Positions 24,054 through 31,812 of a stretch of DNA of 39,025 bases are shown in pieces; the first letter of the stretch is position 1; every line of letters starts with the position of its first letter. The stretch is from Gracilibacteraceae bacterium. Its GTDB lineage: Bacteria > Bacillota > Desulfitobacteriia > Desulfitobacteriales > Syntrophobotulaceae. The notes beneath the pieces were generated by a model. It was given only the letters and a program-made list of their open reading frames with translations. It was not told the DNA's origin and made no database searches. The stretch is from positions 1 to 39,025 of the forward strand of contig JAISAH010000076.1 in the NCBI GenBank assembly GCA_031266805.1, in the 5' to 3' direction. The position numbers were made by a program, and so were the translations under genes.

Positions 24054-24482
24054 ATGGAAAACAAAGACGCGATCGAAATCCTCAAAAGCTTGAAAGAAAA
24101 AGGAATTCGTTTCACGCCCCAGCGTCAGGCGATTTTGGAATACCTTTTGGCGACTAACACCCATCCGACCGCGGAAGAAATCTACCGCCAGGTGAAGGAA
24201 AAATTTCCGGGCGTCAGTCTCGGAACGATCTATAACACGCTGAATATGCTGAAGGAAAACAATTATTTGCTGGAGTTGGACTGCGGCGAATTATCCGCCC
24301 GCTTTGACGGCAACGCCGAAAACCACTATCACGCCGTATGCCGGAATTGCGGCAGAGTTGTTGATTTTCACACCGATCTGCTGCGATTGGACGCTTTGGC
24401 GGCGGCAAACACGGGTTTTGTCATAGAGACCCATCGCCTTGTTTTTTACGGCCTCTGCGAACAATGCCGCGAGATCCATTAG
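24054..24482 (+). CDS. perR: PerR, peroxide-responsive Fur family repressor
   Basis: The 142-residue protein is close to Bacillus PerR in length and sequence. It has an N-terminal winged helix and metal site residues at the same numbers as B. subtilis PerR: His37, Asp85, His91, His93 and Asp104. The structural zinc cysteines are also in place (96, 99, 136, 139). In PerR, peroxide oxidises His37 or His91 through bound iron and releases DNA. AAGGAG at 24042-24047 precedes the ATG. The next gene starts nine bases after its stop, so they may be cotranscribed. Confidence 0.9.
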   Translation: MENKDAIEILKSLKEKGIRFTPQRQAILEYLLATNTHPTAEEIYRQVKEKFPGVSLGTIYNTLNMLKENNYLLELDCGELSARFDGNAENHYHAVCRNCGRVVDFHTDLLRLDALAAANTGFVIETHRLVFYGLCEQCREIH

Positions 24483-24491
24483 CCTTCAAAT

Positions 24492-26621
24492 ATGTTCAAA
24501 CGTTTTGCCGTTTCACTGCTTGGCTTGCTCTTGCTTTCGCTTTGGCTCGCCGCGGTATTGTGGAAAACGGAACCGACATCCCGCCTTTTTTCTGTCAGGC
24601 AAACCGAGACCGTATTTCGCCTGAGCCAGGATCTGAGCGGCTTCTGGCGTCAATATTCATCGCCGGCCCAGGCTTTTCGGGCGGAAAGTCAGTTGGATCC
24701 GGACGAAAAACCCGCCGGGCTTCTTAGCGCCTTTTTCAGGCCGAAAGAAACGGCGCTGCCTTCCGACGCCGATATCCACGTCGTGGCGCGCAGTTTTACC
24801 GTGTCGGAAAACTGGAGTTCCCGCAACGCCCAATTGGTGCTGGAAAGTTTTACCGGCGGAGTCCGGGTCTATCTGAACGGAGTTAAAAACGAGAATTTGC
24901 TCGGCGAGACGGAGGGTTACGGCGGTGGGGCGGTGTTCGCGCTGGAAGTGACGCGGCTGCGTTTTGACCGGCCGAATATTTTGATTATCGAAATGACGGA
25001 GCCCGCCTTGCGCCAAGCGATGCCTCTGGGCGCCGTTTGGCCCTGGCGGCAATACGTCACAGGCAAGGTGCGTCTGGATTCCGTGCCGGAAACGATAATC
25101 GCGCCGGAGACCGTCGCCTTTGACTGGCGGGACGGCGACAGCCTGTGGGTGGTGACGGCGGAACTCATTCATTCCCAATTTATGGGAAATGGACCCTGGA
25201 CTGTGACCGGCGCCCTCATGGCGACGGACGGGGTGGAGGCGAGCCGCGCCGTCGTCGTCATGGAAGCCGGGGAACAGCCCGCCGATAAGGTCAGCCTGGA
25301 ATTCCCGCTGGTTTCCCCGCATCAATGGCGGCCGGATGATCCGTATCTTTACAGCCTCACCTTGCATGTCTCCAACAGTCGGGGCGAACAGGACCATATA
25401 CGGATGCCGGCCGGTATCGCCAAAATGGGGACCTCCGACGGGCTCTGGCTGATCAACGGGCAGTCGGAGCCGATCCGCGGGCTTTACCTGAGCGCGAAAG
25501 ACGAGTTCGCGCTGCGCGCCGGCACTCTGCCTGACGAGTGGCTGGCTGCCCAGAAGGCGGCCGGTTACAACGCCGTCTATTTTTACGAAAACGTTCCGGA
25601 TGAAACCTGGTTTTACGCGGCCGACCGTGTAGGCATCGGCCTGTGGACGGCGCTGCCCGTGAGCCTTTCCGCCGCCGGACCGCCGGCGGCGAGTGATTTT
25701 CAGAGTCTGTTGGACATGACGGCCCGTCATCCCTCTCATTGGGCCTGGACGGCCGGTATCATGCCGCTGCCCGGAGCGGAGACGGAGCGGTATCTTCGCG
25801 AACTGAGCGCGGCTTTGCAGTCTAAACCGCTGTATTTAGCCGCCGGTCGGGATGCGGCGCTCAGAACGGACGGGGTGTTCACTTTAGCGCTTCGCCCGCC
25901 GCTGGCCGGCAGTTGGGGAGCCTTGACATCCGGCGCCGCGCGTCAAGACTCTGCCGCCTTTGACCTGAGCGCCTGGCCGGTTCGCGCCGGCCTCGCTTTC
26001 TGGTTCGCTCTCCTTTTATTCATCGCCTTGCAAAATATCCGCGCCAAAAACTGGAGTTTTGTGAGCCTGAGCAAGAGGCCTCGCCGCCCGATGCGGGAAA
26101 GCTGTTTTTGGCGTTATATGGCTTTTCTGGCCCGGATGGCCACTATAGCCGGCAGTTGGCTCCTGCTGCTTCGTTGTCTTCCGCTCGACCGGCTGCCTTT
26201 CATCCCGTATGATTTCCAATGGCTGGCCGATTTGCGCCGGCAACCGTTTATCCTGCTCTGGCTCGCCTTCACCGCGGTGTTCGCCGCCGCCCGCCTTATG
26301 CAGATCGGCGTCGGGGCCGGATCGTTTAAGCCCGAGCCGGAAGCGATGGGGATCGTCTGCTGGCTGGAAAAACGCTACAATTTGACGGCGCTGACCGCAG
26401 CGGCCTGGCTCCCGGTCACTTTCGGCTGGCCGCTGTATTTGCCTTTCGCCGTATATTACGGGGTGGAATTATTACTCTGGCCTATCCGTTTCCGGGATGT
26501 GCGCAAAGCCGGCGGCAGTAATTTTCTTTTGCTGGTTTTTCCATTGACAGCCGCTCTGGTTTTCATTATAATCATGATTAGTCAAGGAGTTATTTACAGG
26601 GAGTATTTTATTGGGAGGTAA
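24492..26621 (+). CDS. Membrane protein with a GH2-like, probably non-catalytic extracellular part
   Basis: This 709-residue protein has an N-terminal signal anchor (4-24), a jelly-roll-like region (about 95-200), a GH2 Ig-like domain (about 205-305, with HQWRPDDPYLYSLTLHV) and a GH2 barrel-like region (about 315-470, with LWLINGQSEPIRGLYLSAKDE, then GYNAVYFYENVPDETWFYAADRVGIGLW). At the place where GH2 enzymes have HPSxxxWSLGNE, it reads HPSHWAWTAGIM, so the acid/base Glu is missing. The barrel is cut short and followed by about five membrane segments (500-515, 543-562, 585-603, 633-665, 678-700). It may be a sugar-binding sensor or a polysaccharide-handling pseudoenzyme. The start has no clear ribosome binding site and may be coupled to perR. 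Confidence 0.72.
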   Translation: MFKRFAVSLLGLLLLSLWLAAVLWKTEPTSRLFSVRQTETVFRLSQDLSGFWRQYSSPAQAFRAESQLDPDEKPAGLLSAFFRPKETALPSDADIHVVARSFTVSENWSSRNAQLVLESFTGGVRVYLNGVKNENLLGETEGYGGGAVFALEVTRLRFDRPNILIIEMTEPALRQAMPLGAVWPWRQYVTGKVRLDSVPETIIAPETVAFDWRDGDSLWVVTAELIHSQFMGNGPWTVTGALMATDGVEASRAVVVMEAGEQPADKVSLEFPLVSPHQWRPDDPYLYSLTLHVSNSRGEQDHIRMPAGIAKMGTSDGLWLINGQSEPIRGLYLSAKDEFALRAGTLPDEWLAAQKAAGYNAVYFYENVPDETWFYAADRVGIGLWTALPVSLSAAGPPAASDFQSLLDMTARHPSHWAWTAGIMPLPGAETERYLRELSAALQSKPLYLAAGRDAALRTDGVFTLALRPPLAGSWGALTSGAARQDSAAFDLSAWPVRAGLAFWFALLLFIALQNIRAKNWSFVSLSKRPRRPMRESCFWRYMAFLARMATIAGSWLLLLRCLPLDRLPFIPYDFQWLADLRRQPFILLWLAFTAVFAAARLMQIGVGAGSFKPEPEAMGIVCWLEKRYNLTALTAAAWLPVTFGWPLYLPFAVYYGVELLLWPIRFRDVRKAGGSNFLLLVFPLTAALVFIIIMISQGVIYREYFIGR

Positions 26622-26625
26622 AGGC

Positions 26626-26820
26626 ATGATTTCCAAAGAAATGGTCATCGGTCAAGTGTTGCGGCAGTATCCCCAGACCGCGCCGGTTTTTCTCGGTCTC
26701 GGCATGCATTGCCTGGGATGTCCTTCCGCCACGATGGAGAGCGTGGAAGGAGCGGCGATGGTACACGGCAAAGACCCGGACTGGCTGGTGGAAGAACTGA
26801 ACAGCATAATCGCGCATTAA
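26626..26820 (+). CDS. DUF1858 small redox-type protein
   Basis: From the ATG at 26626, preceded by GGGAGG, this is a 64-residue protein matching the DUF1858 pattern: an N-terminal KEMVIGQVLRQYP, then FLGLGMHCLGCPSATMESV with a CxxC-type pair, and a C-terminal helix ending in LNSIIAH. Such domains occur alone or fused to hybrid-cluster and other redox proteins in anaerobes. The two cysteines may form a redox disulfide. A strong terminator overlaps its stop codon. Confidence 0.85.
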   Translation: MISKEMVIGQVLRQYPQTAPVFLGLGMHCLGCPSATMESVEGAAMVHGKDPDWLVEELNSIIAH

Positions 26821-26843
26821 GGGCTTGAAAAAGCCCTTTTTTT
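26819..26843 (+). terminator. Rho-independent terminator after the DUF1858 gene
   Basis: AAGGGCTT (26819-26826), loop GAAA and AAGCCCTT (26831-26838) form a perfect 8-base stem followed by a T run. It overlaps the stop codon of the DUF1858 gene and would end a perR-GH2-like-DUF1858 transcript. Confidence 0.88.
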
Positions 26844-26883
26844 ATTTGTTAGGAAATGTCGGTTGCGCATATCGGGAGCTGTT

Positions 26884-27597
26884 TCAGAAATCGTCAGCCT
26901 CAAGGTATTTCCGCGTATGCGGACATATTTCTATACACTTGCCGCAAATAGTGATCCCGGCGCCGAACCCCCGCATCGAGCGTTCACGGGCGGTCTGGCT
27001 GCATTTTACCGGGTCGAGCAACTCGTCGCGCTGCAGCCCGGTTTCCCAGTGTTTGCCGTAAACCGCCCCGGCGGGGCAGGAAATCGTGCATTCTAGGCAC
27101 TTTCCGCAGCGGGACTTGTTTACCGGTTCGGCGCGGTCGAGCGGGGCGTCGGTGAGGATGGACGAGAGCCGGATCATAGACCCGTATTGCTTCGTCACCA
27201 GCAAGGCGCATTTTCCGATCCAGCCGATCCCCGCTCTTGTCGCCACGGTCTTATGGGGCAGGGCGGTACGGTAATCCGTTCCTCCCGCGCCGACGCGTTC
27301 CCGTGTTTGGGCGACAGCTTGAAAACCGCGCCCGGCAAGCAGCCCGGCGCCATGCGTCACGATCATGTCCAGACGCTCGTTAAGCCGGTCATACCATTCG
27401 CGGTATTCCTGCGTCGGCAAAGACGTGATCCCGCGGATCACGGCCTTGGGATACTTGACCGCGACGCTGATCCCCACAGGCAAACCCTCGCGCGCGCCGG
27501 GCGGCAGCGCGGATATATCGCCGAATCCCACGATGTCTGCGCCGAGCGCGCGCAGCTCGTTTCTGACCTCCGCGGTCAGTTCCGCTGTTTCCGTCAT
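26884..27597 (-). CDS. QueG-like 4Fe-4S double-cluster protein
   Basis: This 237-residue protein resembles the C-terminal half of epoxyqueuosine reductase and its short paralogues. It has LPHKTVATRAGIGWIGK and two iron-sulfur motifs, CGKCLECTISCPAGAV and CGKCIEICPHTRKYL. True QueG is longer and has cobalamin-binding motifs plus C-terminal repeats. The short form is common in anaerobic Bacillota and has no settled role, so queuosine synthesis should not be assumed. GGAGG lies before the ATG. Confidence 0.83.
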   Translation of the reverse strand: MTETAELTAEVRNELRALGADIVGFGDISALPPGAREGLPVGISVAVKYPKAVIRGITSLPTQEYREWYDRLNERLDMIVTHGAGLLAGRGFQAVAQTRERVGAGGTDYRTALPHKTVATRAGIGWIGKCALLVTKQYGSMIRLSSILTDAPLDRAEPVNKSRCGKCLECTISCPAGAVYGKHWETGLQRDELLDPVKCSQTARERSMRGFGAGITICGKCIEICPHTRKYLEADDF

Positions 27598-27677
27598 GCC
27601 GATAACCTCCGTCTCATTTACAGACTATCTACATACGCGCTGCTATGGTTAAGCGGCGCCCGGCGCAGCTAGTCTAG

Positions 27678-28061
27678 CTAGCCGGCAAAAATCACCGAAT
27701 CGTGGTAACGCGGCAGCGCGGCGTCAGCCGTCAGAAGCGGAACGCCCTCAGACACAGCCTGCGATAGCAGGATACGGTCAAAAGGGTCTTTGTGCAGCGG
27801 CGGCAAAGAAGCGACAAACAAAGTATGCCGGGCCGAAATAGGCAGTTCTTCATAACCCGACGATACAAGTCCGTCATGCAGCAATACGGGATCAACATTA
27901 AAATCGCCGCGGCTCAGCCCATTTTTAATGACGACTTCCCAGAGACTGGCGGGGCTGAATAATAAAGTGTTGGACATATCGTCGATATACCGGCGCGCGG
28001 CGGGCGGCAGATCGCCTGCCGCCGCCCAAAGAAGGATATGCGTGTCGAGCAGCAGCTTCAT
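27678..28061 (-). CDS. VapC-like PIN-domain toxin
   Basis: The 127-residue protein is a PIN-domain ribonuclease of the VapC type. Acidic metal-site residues are visible: Asp6 in LLLDTHILLW, Glu42 in SLWEVVIK, Asp95 in KDPFDRILLSQA and Asp113 in LLTADAAL. VapC toxins cut tRNA or rRNA when not held by their antitoxin. The start overlaps the antitoxin stop by four bases (28058-28061), the usual arrangement. All catalytic acids appear intact. Confidence 0.9.
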   Translation of the reverse strand: MKLLLDTHILLWAAAGDLPPAARRYIDDMSNTLLFSPASLWEVVIKNGLSRGDFNVDPVLLHDGLVSSGYEELPISARHTLFVASLPPLHKDPFDRILLSQAVSEGVPLLTADAALPRYHDSVIFAG

Positions 28062-28294
28062 GAGGAGGTCTCGAACAAGTCCGCTATTTCATCGCCGCCC
28101 ATACTGTCAAAATCGGCGGGCACAGAAACGCGCCCTTTTAAAAATCCCGTACGCGGACTGGCGGCGGGGATATACGGGTTGACGACCACCCGCGGGCGCC
28201 CGGCTTTAGCGATGATGAACGGCTCTCCTGCGGCGGCTTTCTCCACAAGCGCGGAGAGATGGGTTTTGGCTTCGTGGATGTTGATTTGTTTCAT
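28058..28294 (-). CDS. Phd/YefM-family antitoxin
   Basis: This 78-residue protein begins MKQINIHEAKTHLSALVEKA, then GEPFIIAKAGRPRVVVNPY, the Phd/YefM DNA-binding fold. The C-terminal tail (about 50-78) would wrap the VapC-like toxin. It comes first in the pair, with AGGAGG (28301-28306) just upstream. Direct repeats in the promoter are likely binding sites for autorepression. Confidence 0.9.
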   Translation of the reverse strand: MKQINIHEAKTHLSALVEKAAAGEPFIIAKAGRPRVVVNPYIPAASPRTGFLKGRVSVPADFDSMGGDEIADLFETSS

Positions 28295-28320
28295 AGCAGC
28301 CCTCCTGAGTTTGTAAACTT

Positions 28321-28349
28321 AGTTTAACGGACTTAGTTTAATTTGTCAA
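28321..28349 (-). promoter_or_regulatory. Toxin-antitoxin promoter with direct repeats
   Basis: On the minus strand TTGACA (28344-28349) and TAAACT (28321-28326) are 17 bases apart. The spacer and -10 contain two copies of TTAAACTAAGT, and the second runs into an AAACTTAGTTT inverted repeat (plus strand 28316-28326). This is a fitting operator for the Phd/YefM antitoxin. Confidence 0.65.
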
Positions 28350-28369
28350 GCTTTTTGACGGGTTTATTT

Positions 28370-28468
28370 TCACCCATTCTCGCAGCGCCGTATCAGTTCC
28401 AGCGGCGTCAGCCCTATGTTTCGCTTGAAATCCTTGATGAAATGGGACTGGTCGCTAATCGCTCTTTG
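28370..28468 (-). pseudogene. Remnant of an AraC-family regulator (C-terminal helix-turn-helix)
   Basis: On the minus strand one frame reads AISDQSHFIKDFKRNIGLTP followed by LELIRRCENG and a TGA (28370-28372). This matches the last helix-turn-helix of AraC/XylS regulators (FxDQSHFxRxFKRxxGxTP). No upstream part of the gene is present, and its 5' end runs into the last codons of the MATE gene. It is a broken relic. Confidence 0.7.
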
Positions 28469-29855
28469 ACGCCTGTCCGCGGAGCATGCCGCTGTTTCGC
28501 ATTTCTATCAAAATGAAGCAAGCTGTAATCAGACTGGCGGCGGCGTCAGCGATGGGCGGCGATATCCACACGCCCTCCAGACCTGTGAAACGCGGCAGGA
28601 TCAGGAGCAGAGGAATAAAAAACAGGATCTGGCGGCTTAAAGTCAAAAAGGCCGCCTGTCTGGGCTTGCCGATTGCCTGGAAATATCCGGAGCAGATGAC
28701 CTGAAACCCGATCACAAACAACACGGCAAAGAAGCATCTCAGAGCATGGGCGGCCAGAGCAGAGGTTTCCGGCTCGTTTGCCAGGAAAATGCTAACTAAG
28801 CGGGCGGAGGTGGTCTGGATAATGATCCAGGAAAAAGTCGCGAAAACCGTGGCCCATGCTACCGCTTTGAGCAAGACCTCCCTGACCCGGTCCAGACGGA
28901 GGGCGCCGTAGTTGTAGCCGATGATGGGCTGAGCCCCTTGACTGAGTCCTACTAGGGGCATAACCAAAATCTGGGACAGGCTGCCGACGATGCCAAAAGC
29001 CGTGAGCGCCATGTCGCCGCCGTGCTGCTGCAGGACTATGTTCAGGATAAACTGTTGGATACTGGCGGTCACCTGCATTAAGAAAGGAGCCATCCCAAGC
29101 GTGCAGACAGACATGACCACCGCGGGCCGCAGTCTCAGGTTTTTTAAGCGGATCCGCAGCAGTGAGCGCCCGGGCATCAGGAAGTAGGACATGACCCAGA
29201 TCACCGAACAGATTTGGCCCAGCACCGCCCCAAGCGCGGCGCCCTGCACTCCCAGAGGATAGACGATGACCAGCAGATAATTGCAGCCTACGTTGACCGC
29301 CCCGCCCAGGATCTGAGTGGACATGGCCGTCACCGGGCTGCCTTCCGCCCGGATGATATTGTTCATGCCCATGCTCACGGACATGATGATCAGACTGGGC
29401 ATCAGGATCGTCATATATTTAACGGCATAAGGCAGAGTGACCTCGCTCGCCCCCACCAGCAGCATCAGTGGTTCGATGAACATATACATGCCGGCGCACA
29501 GGAGCAAGGGCAGGAGGAACATCAGAAAAAGGGCGTTGCCGAGGATCTCTTCAGCCTGCTTGACCTTGTTTTGACCCAGGTTCAGAGAAATGAGAGTCGT
29601 CGCCCCGACCCCCACCAACATGGAGATCGCCATGAAAAGGATCATGATAGGAAAAGCGACTGTAATCCCGGCGATGGCGTCTTTACCGCCGTTTACAGCG
29701 TTGCCGATGAAAATTCGGTTGATAATCACATAGGAGGCGTTGACCAGCATCCCCACAATGGCGGGCACGGAAAATTTGAAGAGCAGTTGGTTGATACTGC
29801 CGCTCCCCAGCATTTTAGTTCGTTCGACCGCGGTTTTCCCAGGCGTGTTCTGCAA
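28455..29855 (-). CDS. MATE family efflux transporter
   Basis: The protein has about 12 hydrophobic segments and MATE features such as FKFSVPAIVGMLVNASYVIINRIFIG and the central repeat at FGIVGSLSQILVMPLVGLSQG. Family members export drugs or metabolites using a sodium or proton gradient. The best start is a TTG at 29855: a perfect AAGGAGGTG (29862-29870) lies six bases upstream and gives 466 residues, the normal MATE length. Upstream ATGs (29885, 30020) lack a site, and the longer frame would run into the tRNA region. A broken AraC-type gene overlaps its 3' end. Confidence 0.9.
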   Translation of the reverse strand: MQNTPGKTAVERTKMLGSGSINQLLFKFSVPAIVGMLVNASYVIINRIFIGNAVNGGKDAIAGITVAFPIMILFMAISMLVGVGATTLISLNLGQNKVKQAEEILGNALFLMFLLPLLLCAGMYMFIEPLMLLVGASEVTLPYAVKYMTILMPSLIIMSVSMGMNNIIRAEGSPVTAMSTQILGGAVNVGCNYLLVIVYPLGVQGAALGAVLGQICSVIWVMSYFLMPGRSLLRIRLKNLRLRPAVVMSVCTLGMAPFLMQVTASIQQFILNIVLQQHGGDMALTAFGIVGSLSQILVMPLVGLSQGAQPIIGYNYGALRLDRVREVLLKAVAWATVFATFSWIIIQTTSARLVSIFLANEPETSALAAHALRCFFAVLFVIGFQVICSGYFQAIGKPRQAAFLTLSRQILFFIPLLLILPRFTGLEGVWISPPIADAAASLITACFILIEMRNSGMLRGQASKSD

Positions 29856-29958
29856 GCGGCGCACCTCCTTGATGGGCTTTCGCATTGAAGCACTATACAC
29901 CTGAATCAGCGTAAAGTCAAGGCGCCCGCAACCGGTGAAAATTATCTGCGCGCCGCTG

Positions 29959-29987
29959 TTGACAAGCGCCGTTTTTTTTGGTAAACT
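29959..29987 (+). promoter_or_regulatory. Promoter of the tRNA pair
   Basis: TTGACA (29959-29964) and TAAACT (29982-29987) are separated by 17 bases containing a T run. The first tRNA starts 18 bases after the -10. The same -35/-10 combination occurs at 28321-28349 and 33903-33931. Confidence 0.72.
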
Positions 29988-30005
29988 GAAAAAAGTGTTC
30001 AAGTT

Positions 30006-30081
30006 GCCGATGTAGCTCAATTGGTAGAGCAGCTGATTTGTAATCAGCAGGTTGCGGGTTCGAGTCCCATCGTCGGCTCCA
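30006..30081 (+). tRNA. tRNA-Thr (anticodon TGT)
   Basis: The 76-base gene folds with acceptor GCCGATG/CGTCGGC, D stem GCTC/GAGC, anticodon stem GCTGA/TCAGC around TTTGTAA (anticodon TGT, reading ACA) and an encoded CCA end. The T stem GCGGG/CCCAT has one C-A mismatch and one G-T pair, a slight weakness. It is followed seven bases later by an initiator tRNA. Confidence 0.93.
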
Positions 30082-30088
30082 GAGACAG

Positions 30089-30163
<75 letters not shown>

Positions 30164-30172
30164 TAATAACAT

Positions 30173-30201
30173 GGCTTTCGCCTTGGACGAGAGCCTTTTT
30201 T
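30173..30201 (+). terminator. Rho-independent terminator of the tRNA pair
   Basis: GGCTTTCG (30173-30180) pairs with CGAGAGCC (30188-30195) with one T-G wobble around a 7-base loop, followed by six T. Confidence 0.82.
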
Positions 30202-30233
30202 ATTGAAAAAACTTTTACGCAGGAAAGGGTGGC

Positions 30234-31718
30234 ATGATGGGAGTACAGGGATGTTTGCGTTTTTTTGAGGCGATCAGCCGAATTCCGCGCGCTTCGGGTC
30301 ATGAAGAGGGCATAGCCGATTACTTAACGGGTTTCGCCGCGGAGCGGGGGCTATGGTTTCACCGCGACGGGATGCACAATGTTTATATCAAAAAACCGGG
30401 CGGGCCGGGTGCGGAAACCTTGCCGCCCGTCGTGTTGCAAGGCCACACGGACATGGTTTGCGCCGCGGAACCGGATATCCGGCATGATTTTCTCACACAG
30501 CCGCTGGACTTATATGTAGAAGGTGAACGCCTGCGGGCCAGAGGCACGACCCTCGGCGCGGACAACGGCGTGGCGGTGGCCTTGATGCTGGCGCTGCTCG
30601 ACGACGGGGAGAAGGCGCACCCGCCGCTGGAATGTTTGTTTACCGCGCAGGAGGAAATCGGTCTCAAGGGAGCCTCGGCTCTCGACCCGGCGCTGATCAC
30701 CGGCAGACGGATGATAAATCTTGACGCCGGCCCGGAAGGGACTTTTTTGATCGGGGCCGCGGGCGGTCTCAACCTCCATATGGAAGTGCGTACCTGCCGC
30801 CAGGTGCTGCCGCCGGGCAGCAAGTTTTTCCATATCGGCGTTCAAGGGCTGCAGGGCGGTCATTCCGGCGCGGACATCGGCAAGGAGCGCGCCAACGCGA
30901 TCAAGCTTCTGGCTATGATATTAGCGGCCCTCAAAAGGGAAAAACTGGATTTTACCATCGCGGGGATACAGGGCGGCGCCGCCTCCAACGTCATACCGCG
31001 CGAGTGCAGCGCCATGATCTGCCTGCCGGCGGCGGAAAACGCTCGGGCGCGCGAATTGCTCACGGCGGTGATTCGGGATATGAAACTCATGTTCGCCGCC
31101 GGAGAGCCGGGACTATGTATCGAGGTAAAAGACGGCAGTCTGCCGGACATCGCCGCTTTCGATCTGGGTGACGGAGCCGGCGCCGTGCTGCCGGACGGCG
31201 TGGCGGAAAGGCTGATCAATCTGCTTAATCTGCTGCCGACCGGCCGTTTGCGCATGAGCGGCGATTTCCCGGATCTGGTGGCCCTGTCGCTCAATCACGG
31301 CGTTATTCGCACAAAACCCGGCGCCGTCGAGCTGGTCGTTTCCTTGCGGGCCGACACGGAGCCGGCTTTGAAAACCCTTGCCGCGGATATCAGCCGATTG
31401 GCGGCCTGCATCGGCGCGGAAAACATCCGCCCGGCCGACCCTTACCCGGCTTGGACCCCCAAACCGGCCGGCGAGCTGTGCGCCTTCATGAGTGAGGTTT
31501 TTCGCGGTTTGCGCGGGCAGGAACCCCTTATTCAAGCTGTCCACGCCGGTTTGGAGTGTTCCGTTATCGTCTCGCTCATTCCGGATATGGATATAGTGGC
31601 TATAGGCCCGGATATGGGCTTATACCACACGCCGGACGAATGGCTGGATCTTCGCTCTTTTGTCCGCACACAGGAGTATGTTTCGGAAGTTTTGCGCCGG
31701 ATGGCCGGCGTCCGGTAA
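30234..31718 (+). CDS. pepD: Aminoacyl-histidine dipeptidase (M20 family, PepD)
   Basis: The 494-residue cytoplasmic metallopeptidase shows M20 dizinc-site residues: His in VVLQGHTDMV, Asp in LGADNGVAVA, Glu-Glu in FTAQEEIGLKG, Asp in NLDAGPEG and a late His in LYHTPDEWLD. It hydrolyses dipeptides such as Xaa-His. Two adjacent ATGs (30234 and 30237) follow AGGAAAGGG. It stands alone between the tRNA terminator and the sortase promoter. Confidence 0.92.
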   Translation: MMGVQGCLRFFEAISRIPRASGHEEGIADYLTGFAAERGLWFHRDGMHNVYIKKPGGPGAETLPPVVLQGHTDMVCAAEPDIRHDFLTQPLDLYVEGERLRARGTTLGADNGVAVALMLALLDDGEKAHPPLECLFTAQEEIGLKGASALDPALITGRRMINLDAGPEGTFLIGAAGGLNLHMEVRTCRQVLPPGSKFFHIGVQGLQGGHSGADIGKERANAIKLLAMILAALKREKLDFTIAGIQGGAASNVIPRECSAMICLPAAENARARELLTAVIRDMKLMFAAGEPGLCIEVKDGSLPDIAAFDLGDGAGAVLPDGVAERLINLLNLLPTGRLRMSGDFPDLVALSLNHGVIRTKPGAVELVVSLRADTEPALKTLAADISRLAACIGAENIRPADPYPAWTPKPAGELCAFMSEVFRGLRGQEPLIQAVHAGLECSVIVSLIPDMDIVAIGPDMGLYHTPDEWLDLRSFVRTQEYVSEVLRRMAGVR

Positions 31719-31728
31719 CGCCGGGGTA

Positions 31729-31757
31729 TTGCTCTTGACCGGCTGTTCTGTTATAAT
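31729..31757 (+). promoter_or_regulatory. Promoter of the sortase gene
   Basis: TTGCTC (31729-31734) and a perfect TATAAT (31752-31757) lie 17 bases apart, shortly after the pepD stop. The leader to the start codon is about 50 bases long. Confidence 0.6.
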
Positions 31758-31812
31758 CAACTGAGTTGCTGTCCGAATCAAAAATACTTCCCTGAAGAAG
31801 GATGTGACCGGA

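Noticed and set aside
24657-25739. Minus-strand open frame of 360 codons opposite the GH2-like gene
   Set aside because: It results from GC-rich codon bias; the plus-strand frame has a signal anchor and GH2 motifs, the antisense frame has nothing.
27660-27680. Cluster of CTAG tetranucleotides and a GCTAG inverted repeat after the VapC-like gene
   Set aside because: It could be a weak hairpin, but there is no T run and the arms are short; I could not assign a role.
29856-30020. Extension of the MATE transporter to an ATG at 30020
   Set aside because: The added residues overlap the tRNA promoter and first tRNA bases, lack membrane character and have no ribosome binding site.
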